A stretch of 64,000 nucleotides of DNA from Archilochus colubris. Its lineage: Eukaryota > Chordata > Aves > Apodiformes > Trochilidae. The stretch lies in the NCBI GenBank assembly GCA_023079485.1, contig CM041084.1, forward strand, positions 133,578,792 to 133,642,791. Reading direction: 5' to 3'. This document shows, in pieces, positions 39,196 to 64,000 of this stretch. The position numbers were made by a program, and so were the translations under genes. Each line of letters opens with the position of its first letter. Positions within the stretch are counted from its first letter, which is position 1. The notes under the pieces are model-generated. The model saw only the letters and a list, made by a program, of their open reading frames with translations, did no database searches and was not told the origin of the DNA.

Positions 39196-42100
39196 AAAAG
39201 CCAAGTCTGCCTTACAGAGGAGTCCTTGTTAAACATTAGTAGATGTGTGATGGCAGAGAACAGAAGGGCAGAATGGAAAGGTGAATGCAGGGTTAGTTTC
39301 AAGGCTCAGAAGAGTAGGCCAGCAGGCAAAGCAATCCTTGTGGGACTGGAAAAAGTCCACAACCCATTCTTCACTTTGGGAGTGCCAGGGCAAGGTTTCT
39401 GTTACAATAGATGTGAGATGACTGTTGCATCTTAAAGAAAACATTCACAGAAGTAAATCAAAGGGCAAACACTAGTTGTGTGGTATGAAGCAACAACCAC
39501 AGATCCATCAAGAAAATGTTTTAGAATGTGAACCAAATGTTTGTGAGGCAGACAGATGGTCAGAGAGAAGCTGAATGACTTTGGTGAATTTTCCAAGATG
39601 TTCAAGGCCATAAAATCTGGACCACGAGGACAAAATGTGAGAGATTGGAAAATTCATTGCTCCAAATGATCTCCTGTCCCTCAGTCAACTTGCAAAGTCT
39701 ACCCGTCACTCTACTATTGAAGCACACAGATTAGAGGGCTTATGCTAGCAGAATATCATGACCTAAAAGCCAACCAAGACTACAATCTGTTATTGAAAAC
39801 CCCTTGTATGTATAAGCATAGAGCTGAAGCTGTTTTATAAATTGTTAACCTCTGAGCAAAAACTACTAGTCTGTCTTTCTGAGAACTGAGCTTACAAACT
39901 GCAAGAAGGTCCTAGATGGTACAAATATACTCACTTACTGCCTTTTCACCAAATAAGCTGGTGAAGAACTGATTCTCTAAGAGCCCTGATTACCATGGAG
40001 CAAGCTTATGAGCACCAGCCTGGGAGGCATTGGCAAGATACTCAACATCTGTGTTTGGAGCAGATAAGACACACAGACTCTTGGAAAAGCTGAGATCTTT
40101 ATTCTCTCCCACTAATAACATTCTCAATAGGGTGCAGGTGCCTCCTATTATTTTGAGGAATTCCATCTAGCTTCTCCTGCCAGAATTTAAGCCAAATATA
40201 CACAAACTGCATCCACCCAGTGCATACTGTTACAGCCTATAATGGTTGCAGAATGGAGGTGGATTGTTCACTGGGAAGGCTGGAGGCAAGAAGGCATGGT
40301 TTCCAGAGTTACTTGAATGCCAATATTATAAATACTATATATATGATGATGACTTGCTTTACCTTTTTGAAACATATGGAATACTGGAGGGTTTCTTCTA
40401 TTATTATTGGAATAATATCTGGACACTGATGAAGTCATTAGCTGATCTGAAAATCTGGAAAGGACTCCCAGAGGCAATGCAGGTCCTACTTCAAGAGACT
40501 AGGGAAATTAGGAAAGTCACACTGGAAATTTAGTGTACAATTATTACCAATTTTTGAGGATCAGTTTATGGCCAATAGCATTTTTATCGCACCTTTTGTT
40601 ATTGAAATTCTTCGCGTTTTTTTACTGCTTATTTTTTCTGCCTTCACAGGAAAGCACAAGAAGGACAGAAAGTATTTTACAGAAAGCAACAACACCTGTT
40701 TTAATATATGAAATGTAACACATATACTTCTCTCTCCTCTGCATATATATACACCAAATAAATATAGCCCATATGGCACTCTTAGTACATATGTGTTCAC
40801 ATTCATGCCACACATACTTATCCTTTCAAGAAGTCACCTGCTAACTCATGTGCTATTCTGCAGAATGGAAGTGCTCCTACTGTTGTAATACTGCACTGAA
40901 GAACATGCTGATCTGTAGGGCAGATGTTAATCCCTGGTAAATTCTAAGTCTGGTAGCATATAAAACATTGATTTTTCTGCTGAATTAAGTATTGGTTTAA
41001 TTGGAGTTCTTTCTGCCTGCAATTTTGTGATCATGGAACACTATTTGTGAGGCTTGTAGATATTGCTTGGTGGTTTGTAATATTTCCATAATGTCTTGAG
41101 GCTTTCTGTTTCATTGCAATTGCATTTACAGCAATAAATTGTTCAACAAACACTGAATTTTATTAAACTGGCAAAATATGTGATAAAGAAAGCTAAACAA
41201 GCCCACAGTCAACTGTGCCAAAAGCAAACAAATGTTTTCTTTTAAATGCTAAAATAATGTGCAAACGAGGCTCGGCAAAACTAAAACGCAGAGTAATTCC
41301 AAAACTAAAGTGTGTATAAAATTAAAGTTCAAGAGAAGAATAGTCACACCATCCAGCTGCAGTTTCACTACAGAGGGGATTCATCATCTCATGTTTAAGG
41401 AAATCCTTTGCTATTTTTTCCTGTGCTTGGCCACAGTGTTTTTGCTCCTTCAATGTGGTTCACATAACTGAGAGACTAGATCCCTAGCCCTGAGCTGAAG
41501 CAAGTGATCCTCCCTTTTTAAGGCTCTTTTTAGGTTAATTTTCACCTGCTTATATTTACTGTTGAGAAACAGGGAGCAGTTGTACCAGCACAAATGAGGA
41601 CACACGGACATTCTCAGGAATGACACAAAAGGTCTGAACAACACAGGCATCTCTTTACACCAGTCTTGCTGCCTGATCTTGTATGTGCACAAATATGATC
41701 TCCCTAAAGTGATGCCCTGTATCATCTTTGCTCTGCTTTCTACTTTCCCTTCCTGTCTTTTTTCCAGTGAACAAGGGCGAAAGAAGAGGGGACAGCCTTG
41801 GCCTTGCAGCTTCTTCACCACCCATGGAATGTCCATCAGTGTTAATACTCAGGCCATCTGCAGCCATAGCGCCATATTCATGTTGATCAACAAGCAGCTC
41901 ACTCCAAAAAACCTCCTGTGCTCTCAGTGTGAAATAAAAATGGTTTATTCAGTGTTTTGTTTTAAATTAAGTACATATAATTTCTCCTCCTTTCCGTTTG
42001 TATTGTGTCTTGAATATTACAAAGCTACAGTTTGCATTTTCCGGTTTTATCATGCCTCCATATATCCAAAACAGGTAATTCAGAAGTGAACACTGGAAGG

Positions 42101-44778
42101 CAAAACAACTGCAGTCATATCACAAGTCATATATCATTGCTTCTTTTTCATAAAAATAATATAAGAAGTCATAGAAACATGAAATACAACCCCTAATGCA
42201 ATAATTCCTATTTTGTCTGTTCTTAATACCCTTCAGTGACAAAAACTCCATAATTTGCTCAAGCAATCTTTTACAACATGGAATTATGGTCACTGTTTTT
42301 TTTCCTTGATGTCCTTTCTTGGTGCATAGAAATTTTCCAGTAAGCAGAACACAGTTATCACTGTTACAAAAGACCTCTTTCACCAGCTCCACAGGGCTCT
42401 TTCACTAGCTAGGGCTCCATTGCTCTCTTTCAAGCTGGTCATCCTTTTTTGAACATAAATTTGTCACAGGTTCCTGGATGGAAAAGCATGGTGGCACTCA
42501 CACCCAGGAAGAATTTCTTACCAGACACTCTTTTATAAGTCTTCCAAGACACTGCAAAATATGCACATGAAGGAATAGGGTATGATTATTTCTTCAACTT
42601 GGCAATTTAGTGGATATATAAAAACTTGCAAGTGTCATTTCTTTACAATGAGGAAAGGAAGAACATCATTGGGAAAGCTCTCAGAATCTTTGTGTTGAGA
42701 GCATTAATGACTCATTCCCTAAGAGAGAGACATTTGCTAAAAGCATTGTTTCCTCTTTCCCATTTTCAGTGGCTGTAGCAAGGACAGGAGATACTCCTCT
42801 AGGGAGAATTCATCTACTTTAACACAGACATTGTCAGTGAAGACATCTGCAGCTGAGCTAGTCATCCTGATTCCCTTTACAGTTAATAGAAAGAAAGAGA
42901 TGTTTTTATATTGTGATTTAGCTTATGACTTGGACAATGCACCCCACAAATGCATCATTTTCTCCACTGACTGTAAATTGAACCTGAGATAAATCTAGAC
43001 CGTATGCATTTAAAGTGAAGTGAGATGAACCCTTCTGCTGCTGACTTTTAACATGAACAGTTTCCATGGAAAGAATCATATTATTTGCAGGCAAAGTCAC
43101 AGCCTTGTTTTGATTAATTTTTTTTTTCCTGAAGCTGCAGTCCATTAACACTCACTCATGCAAATTGTAATGATGTATCATATATTCTTTTTAAATCTTA
43201 TGTAACAGCTCTAGTGTGTAACAATGTCATGGTAATTAGAAATGCAGTTTAGATTATTATAAGGCATTTTCTCCTTGGCTTGTGCTTTTAAAATACTATT
43301 TCTCTCATTTGGCAGCCATACTGCCAAGGATGTGGGAACATTGGGGATCTATGTAAATCGTCCACTAATTTCTATCCCAAATCAAAGCTAGTGAAACCCA
43401 GGGAAGTCAGAATCCTCTTTAGCATTGTTTTCATTATCACTCCATAAGAAAACTTCCTCCCTTAGAAATTTTTCTTCCAAAATCAGGCAAAGGAGGCAGA
43501 AATTAAGACTGCCTGGTAGGCTGGGATCCAGCTGAAGCCACAGTACCAAAGGCATCTGCAGAGAAACTTCCCAGACCATCTCTTGGATCAGGTTCAGAGC
43601 ACACAGCTCTGGCTGGGCTTGCTGAAGGATACCTGCTATTGCAGTGCCCATGTTCTAGCACTGCTTTTCTAGTCTGCTTCTGCCCTCCAAAAAGAAGTCT
43701 CAAAAGAACTGGATGAAGCAATCAGTAGATTAGCATTCAGAGAATAAGCAGGAATCTGATTGAGGGGTTTGTAGCAGGGTATATAGTTGAGGCATTCTTG
43801 ACCCTCTAATGAATTCCTTTTGATTCCTGGTTGAGCTGTTTCATATGTTTGGTGTGCATATGGCTCTGGTAGAATAAAAATGCAGCTGAGGAGGGTGCTG
43901 CCAATACCAATGTGCATTAAACTGCAATGGCTGTGTTCAATGTATCTCCTCCAGAAAAACCTCATTCTTTGAGTAAGAACTCTGCTTTTCTAACCAGTGA
44001 CATGGAGAATCAGAACAATAAGTTGGACTAGTAAAGCAGCAGCTAACAGTGGAAACTCATAAAGGTTGGCCAAGCAGCCTGGAACAGTTTGTAAGTAAGA
44101 AGAAAGGTCAAGTGACAAATAACAAGGTGTAAATTACCACTAAGCTTCTAAGAAATCAAGGCAGGAGAAGGGCTAGAATACCCAGAAAAAATAAGGCTTA
44201 AGTTTGACACCTCACAAATCAACATTGTGAACAGTGTATAAAACAAATGTTTGTGAATACCAAATAACAATATAGCTAAAACCAGGAATAAAGACTTTCA
44301 GGATCAATTAGATTGTGCATGATAGGGGGTTAAATCCTTTGCTTTGCTTTAGAAGTTTAGTCAAGTTATCAAATCTGTATTTGATTTCTGTATTAGAGAT
44401 GAGAAACATATACAGGTTTCTTATTTTTCTCAGAAAAAGGAGGCACTTTGCTCGAGGAACAGCACAGAAGTAATTTCTGCCTCTGCTGAAGTGAGAATGG
44501 ATTAGCTACCACCACCAAGCTGTCACCATCGTTTTGCCTTGACAAATATTATAACCAGTCCCTGCTTCCACTATGGTTTACCTTTCTTTTTAATGGTAGA
44601 AATACAAACCACTGCATCCATGAATAAAACATGCTGCCCTACAAAACAATCATTTCCTCTTCAAGTCCAGTGGTTGTCCTGAAAAAAATCAGCTCAAGAA
44701 ACATCGCAAAAATGAGACATAGCTGAACACGAGGAGAGAACTTGGAAAAAGGAACAAAGTTAATAAATAAGGATAGGG

Positions 44779-44838
44779 GGAAAGCACAGTAGAGTTCTTT
44801 ATGAGATGGTGGAAAGCACAGTAGAGCTCTTTATGAGA
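44779..44838. repeat. 28-bp tandem duplication with one mismatch, period 32
   Basis: GGAAAGCACAGTAGAG followed by TTCTTTATGAGA (44,779-44,806) recurs at 44,811-44,838 with one T-to-C change. A local duplication, slightly older than the exact one near 22,251. Confidence 0.9.
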
Positions 44839-46548
44839 CAGACATGTGGTTCAGAAATTAAAAGATTTTTAAATGGGCAGGATGTCAGGAAGACGTTAAA
44901 AAAACATTCTGAGAGCGGACTTCAGCCTGGGGAGAGCACTGCTATTCCCTTAACTTCAGCACAATTTCTTTCAAGTCAGTCAGAAAAAGACCCCAAATTT
45001 TTATGACACATGACTTCAGCTACGAGGAGATGAGTGACCGGGCTGGGAGGTGGAGAAGTGAGTGCAAGGAGGACCAACCCAGCCCTCCTGCCACAGACCT
45101 ACAAGCAGGGACCACCTGCCGTGTCCCCAGCCACCCTTGAGGGGTGGGACCTGCTCAGCTGCAGACCCCAGCCCCAAGCCCTCCTTCTGCCTCTTCCCCA
45201 TCCACTTTTCCTACAGCTGATAGCTTGTGAGCTCTGGCACATCTGCTGACCCAGCAGAGAGGTTCTCTGCAGTCCTGTTGCTTCTTATTATTTGTGCAAG
45301 CGAGGACTCATCCCGGCAGGCATGTGGGCAAGAGATTTCTCTCTCTTGCTGTACCATCAGAGGGGTATTGCTGCTTGCCAGGAGCAAGCACCAGGCTGCC
45401 AATCCCCGCATGTCTGTGAAAGGAGAGGGGTGCACTGAAAATGCCCGGGCAGTGGAAGAGAAATCAGATGAGAACTGTTGCTTCAGATCAGCCAATAATT
45501 CCCAACCATGGTTCACTCCTGTGGCTGGCACTGCTTCTGAGGAGGACTGGGGCAGCAGGGGCTGATTCTGCCCATCTCCCAGCAGGACTGCCCCATTTTT
45601 GGCATCTTCCAGGAAGGAAAGATCAGCAGGATGCAGGGTGCCCACACCAGCCCCAGGCTGTGGCTCAGCCTGATGCCCTCTCCCTGGCTCACCTCACCAC
45701 CTGCCCCTGTCAAAGGGTTCTCTTTGCTGCTAATTTATTCACTTTAGCTATAGGAAATAGCCTCCAGCACCACATTCAAGCCTCTGTGACATATTACTAT
45801 TAATGTATTCTTGCATTTAATTAATGCCCACAGGATCTAGTTAAGACTACCAAAATTGACAATTAAGCACATAGAGAGCTGTCTTTGGGGCAGCTGTTTG
45901 AAACTTGCATGCACTCAGCTAGTAAATGCTACAGCTGAAACCCATACTGCCTTACCATATGAACTCAGAAACTTGGGTCTGTGGTGTTCACTTCACTGCC
46001 ATTTTAAAATCAATCTCAGGAGGCTCTCAGGATACAGTTTAGAGTATCAAGCCACAGAGGAAGTGCTGTTCAACTTGTTTAAGGATTGTTAATGTTGTCA
46101 ATTCATCAAGTTGATTTATATTTCTTGATTTCCCCAGCTTTCCAAAAGTGTCTCCACTTTGCCTTTTTTCATGGCATGCTGAATGATGTAACTCTGGCAG
46201 TGTTCTCCATTTGTGAGCGTCAATCACCAGGAAGATTTATAGCTTAAGCATAAAAAATTCCTCTGGCTATGGTCTCCTCTTGTCCTTTACTTTAGGAGTC
46301 AGAAAGAGGGAATTACTTTTAAATTGACTGTAAATACTAATGCTGAATTAGAAATTCAAAATGCTACTACTTTCTTATATATGTTCCAATACATAACAGG
46401 TTGTGCTAGTGAAAATTATAAGGAAAAAAACCTTCAAATGTTTCAAGATGACTTACAAAATTTTATTTGGCATTTCTTATTTGTGATGATGCTGGGGTAA
46501 AAGTCAAAAGCAGATTAAAATGTTCTCCTCTTTATATTACCGTTCCAT

Positions 46549-46598
46549 TTGGACTTGAAGTTTTTCGAGTTCTTTTCCAACCTTAATGATTCTGTGAT
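46549..46598 (+). mobile_element. CR1 3' tail fragment
   Basis: TTGGACTTGAAGTTTTTCGA is followed by TTCTTTTCCAACCTTAATGA and TTCTGTGAT. This is the CR1 3' end (the GGTCCTTTCCAACC block and the ATTCTGTG octamer). Only about 50 bp remain. Confidence 0.75.
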
Positions 46599-49409
46599 AG
46601 TAATTCCCTTAAAGAAAATTTATTAATTTTGTTTTCTTACCAATTTTTCTGTCACGTTGGGAAATTTTAAACTTGAGGTAAGCAAATATCTGAAGTTCCA
46701 CTGTTAATAAAGGAATGCTGAGCAGGATCAGGCTCAAAGGCCTGTCCTTAAGTTGCATGATTCAAATATCTTGAATTCTCTATATTTTTTCATTCCCTGA
46801 TTTATCTTCTGGGACTCATCTTTACCATCACTACACGAGCTAATAATATTTGCAAATGCTCCATACATAAAATGAAGTTTGTCCATACTCTTGCACAGTG
46901 GGAAAGTGCATCTTAACAAGCAAAAAAATAATTTGGTTCACACAGAAGACAAATTATCACTTTATTCATTCACAGCATACACAGATCCTACAAGTGTACA
47001 TTATTCCTTGTGCAATGACTGTCCTTATTTTCCCCTATCTCATAGCAAGTTGAAGGATGCTACCATTGTCACATTATTATATTAACCCAATGGTACTAAA
47101 CTAAAATAGGTTCTTGATCCTAATAGGTGATGAGCCCAAATACCTCCATATGCCCCATATCTTATCCACAGGACATGGACTTGCAGGCTTTGCTATATTG
47201 GCAAGATGTAAATTAAATTACTGTGTTCTTTTTCCTTGGTAGTATCACTTCACTGAACCACAATTCTGCCTGAATTATCATTGAACTGATTGATGTGTTT
47301 CATAATAAAAGTGAAAGGCTTTTTAAATAGGAGAGAGAAAAAGGTATGAGAGTTTTTGTTTGGTTTTGGTTTTTTTAAATTTATTTTGGTAGTATGTAGA
47401 ACTAGCTGTGCCACCTACAAAAAGCTTATGAATTTTCTACACTTTAAAATAGTCCCCTGGATAGACCTTGCATTTGCCATTATTATGTGAGCTTTGGGTC
47501 ATTATCTTCCCAGTTGGTTCTTGCAGAAGTGGCACAAGAGTAGAACATGACAAATCCAGAAAAGAGATTTCACATGACTATCCCCTTTTCAGAGCATTTT
47601 AAGCTTTATTAGCAAAATGCTTTAAACCTGAATCAAGCGGTGGAGATCCTTGGCATTAGAAAAGAGCTTTCAAGACCACTGTTTTAGTTTCCAAGAAGAA
47701 AAAGCTTAGTACCAAACCCATTTCTGTTTCCAACTATAACAGTATCTGGCATACTGGGATATTGTAACAATAATTCCCATCTCTTGGTGAGTGTGGATGG
47801 TTTTCTCCTCCACTGTGAGAGCAGAGGAATGCAGTGGAAGGGTCAGTTTTGAGCTTGGCAGAACACAGTGTATGTGATTTTAGGCAAGTTGTTCACAACT
47901 AGGTCCAAAAAAGGCAGCAGGCAACACTTAATGTGCCTAATGTAGGATCCAGTCTCCTCTTACAGTGCAGGTGGAGGGCTGCATGTGGAGGTCTGTGTGT
48001 TTTTGGAAGCAATTCAGCATAGCTGGGGAGCTGACTAAACCTACCTAGGAGAGACATCAGAACTATCACTAAGAACAGTAAATGGATCGAGTGCCTGTGA
48101 GGTCCTGTCTTCCATCTCCTGCTGAGACAGAAAGTTGTGGGCAGGTGCAGAAGCACAGAGGTAGATGCCCAGAGAACTGCAAGTCCGAACCCCTCCCAAA
48201 CACTTCAGAAACACATTTCTCAAATTTCAGTTCTTCAGCATTAGGTGGCAGCTGACAGGGCTTTTTAAAAGCATCAAAATTTTGAAATCACATGCTTAAA
48301 AGTTCTGTCTGTGTCCCACATCAGGCATTACTGCTAGTTCAGCAATCCAGCAGCACCAAACTCTGTAGGCCAATATCTCATTCTATCTCAGCTATTTCAG
48401 TGTTACCCTATAATGTACATGGCAGGCGTGTGCTAAATCCTTTATGTATCTGGCATGTAACCAATTTGTATTTAATCATTTACTTGTAAAGGAATAAAAC
48501 AGGAATAAGTATTCTCTACTCAGAGGAATAATAGGAGAATAAGTATACTTTTGTTAGTGTTTAGCTAATACAAACATTGGCATAGTAAAATTCGCTGGAA
48601 GTACAGCTGTGCTATACAACATCTAAATTATTAAGTAATGTAAAACATAAAAAACCATTTTTGAGGGAAATAAAGTTAGGCATATAGCCTTTCTACACCA
48701 GCATTTGAATTCCAGTTGAGGCCTTCTAGCTGTTGAAGTAATTACATGTAATTACCCTGCAGATTGTATTAAGAATTAGTAGTTCATTCTAGTTCAGAGA
48801 AAGAAACACATTAAATGCAGAAAGAGTTTCTACTAAGGTGCACTTGCTGATGGACATAGGGGACTGAGTATGGAATCTGAAGCATTTTCCAGAAGAGATC
48901 CTGCAAGAGCTGGATGTCAGACGAATTCCTGGTAATATTTTCTGAAAATCAATTCCTTCAGTATACCTGAAGTTAAAAAGCCCACCGCCAATTTTTGAAG
49001 ACTTTAAACAGAAATACATTTATTTCTTAAAAGCTATACAGTGTTGAAAATGGGAGCTTTTTTCAGAAAGCAACCCTCCTGGCAGCAGGCCCCTGCAGGG
49101 CTTTTCCAACTCATCACCAGGGATTTGTCACTCTTGGTGGTTCACTGAACATGGGGTCACAGGAGCAAACACAGAGAAAGGGAAGGTTCATCCTTGATGG
49201 ACACCCTTGGCACACCCAGGGACACGACATACGATGGCAGTTTGCAAGCTGAAACTAAACCCAAGCAAGCGCCTCCTCATTCAAGGTGTAAAACCTTCCA
49301 CCACGCCAACAGGATGTGGAAGGTTTCTGTGGATTATAAAATCGGAGAAATTAACCTGCAGCTCTTTGTGCCCTCTCCGGTTTAAGCTCTGCTTGTTAAC
49401 TCCGCTAAA
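46599..49409. other. intergenic DNA upstream of EMC2, no gene seen
   Basis: No exon was recognised. A perfect 18-bp palindrome lies at 48,738-48,755. From about 49,070 the sequence becomes less AT-rich as it approaches the CpG island, and distal EMC2 promoter elements could lie here. Confidence 0.55.
48738..48755. repeat. perfect 18-bp palindrome
   Basis: GTAATTACATGTAATTAC equals its own reverse complement. It contains two TAATTA homeodomain-type cores as inverted half-sites, so it could bind a paired homeodomain dimer, though chance in AT-rich DNA is possible. Confidence 0.6.
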
Positions 49410-49770
49410 CCAGGCCCCTCCGGCCGCGGGCAGCACGAGCACAGGGTGCCCTGAAAAGGCGACCACACGAAGGTTTCGCCCTGGTCACTGCGCTCTCGAG
49501 GCAAACGCAGATTAAACAAAGCCCCTAAGCCAGGACGGCAGCTTCTTAATGCTCCAGCCCTGCCAGCACCGCTTCTCCGGCGATTTAGGCCGTCTCCTGC
49601 CGGCCTGCCATGTCAGGGCGGGGGTCGGCGAGACCCCAGGGTTGCCCGGGCAGCATTGCGCAGGCTGGGAGAGCCTCGGGGGGCAGAGCCCCAGGGGAAC
49701 CCGCGCCCCCCGGGCCCCCTCCCCAGGGCAGCCCCGCCGCGGGACACCGCCCGCCCCCCGCCCGCTGCCG

Positions 49771-49806
49771 CCAATGAGGGCCGGGCCGTCACGGGGCCGC
49801 GTCACG
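49771..49806 (+). promoter_or_regulatory. EMC2: CCAAT box and two CGTCACG motifs before EMC2 start
   Basis: A CCAAT pentamer (NF-Y type) lies at 49,771-49,775, about 47 bp before the ATG. CGTCACG occurs at 49,787-49,793 and 49,800-49,806, 13 bp apart, and resembles CREB/ATF half-sites. Position and context fit a TATA-less core promoter. Binding is inferred only. Confidence 0.45.
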
Positions 49807-49821
49807 CGGGCGGCCGCCAAG

Positions 49822-63856
<14,035 letters not shown>

Positions 63857-64000
63857 GTAAGTTGAAAGATGTTTCTGAACTGGAGTGGGTTCTTGTTTGA
63901 AATTATGATTGCATTTTGTGGGTTTCACTGTGTAAAAATGAATGTCTATATCACTGTGGTTTTTTCCTTTAGTTTCCAAAAGATCTCAAGCTAGTATGAC
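63857..64000 (+). other. EMC2: EMC2 intron 5, start only
   Basis: Begins GTAAGT. A pyrimidine-rich TTTTTCCTTTAG at 63,961-63,972 looks like an acceptor, but the following sequence reads FPKDLKLV then a stop in phase 0 and does not match EMC2. Confidence 0.85.

Larger units (their letters stand above)
36871..46548. other. intergenic DNA, no gene seen
   Basis: No exon or RNA gene was recognised. It contains two perfect hairpins (37,769-37,791 and 39,169-39,195), a 28-bp tandem duplication near 44,779-44,838, and a relatively GC-rich stretch at 45,020-45,720 with open frames on both strands (144 codons minus, 112 and 120 codons plus) that I cannot assign. Confidence 0.55.

Noticed and set aside
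63973..64000. possible EMC2 exon 6 after TTTTTCCTTTAG
   Set aside because: In phase 0 it reads FPKDLKLV followed by a stop, and it does not match the expected AARKRK continuation.

Overview
The window is vertebrate nuclear DNA, almost certainly from a bird. Three things point that way: the interspersed repeats I can recognise are nearly all CR1 LINE fragments, one LTR has the layout of a common avian endogenous-retrovirus LTR, and the only gene is a close orthologue of vertebrate EMC2 with short introns (1.7 to 5.0 kb). Recognition of the repeats and of EMC2 rests on memory of these families, because no search could be run. There are no bacterial-type operons, CRISPR arrays or phage genes, and no tRNA or rRNA gene was recognised.

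Layout. Positions 1 to about 49,400 are an AT-rich intergenic desert with no supportable protein-coding gene. It holds two antisense CR1 copies (1709-2145, split by a second CR1 inserted in the opposite direction, and 13,482-14,440), a minus-strand solo-LTR-like element (about 24,174-24,972), a short CR1 tail (46,549-46,598), homopolymer and TA tracts, several short tandem duplications, and a set of short perfect inverted repeats. A CpG island (about 49,410-50,460) marks the EMC2 promoter and first exon. From 49,822 to the end runs the 5' part of EMC2 on the plus strand: five coding exons with canonical GT/AG introns and consistent phase, giving the first 121 codons of a protein that is about 297 residues in human. 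The remaining exons lie beyond the right edge. The introns carry further decayed plus-strand CR1 copies.

EMC2 is the cytosolic TPR scaffold subunit of the ER membrane protein complex, which inserts tail-anchored and multipass proteins into the ER membrane. In human the divergent neighbour is EIF3E. I saw none of its exons here, so the 49 kb is probably part of the EIF3E-EMC2 intergenic interval (inference).

I found no convincing undescribed multi-gene system. The most interesting items are a TISU/YY1-like start context on EMC2, an opposite-orientation CR1-in-CR1 insertion with a readable junction, a solo LTR with an intact TATA box and poly(A) signal, a 71-nt pre-miRNA-like hairpin at 32,279-32,349, and four perfect short-loop hairpins.
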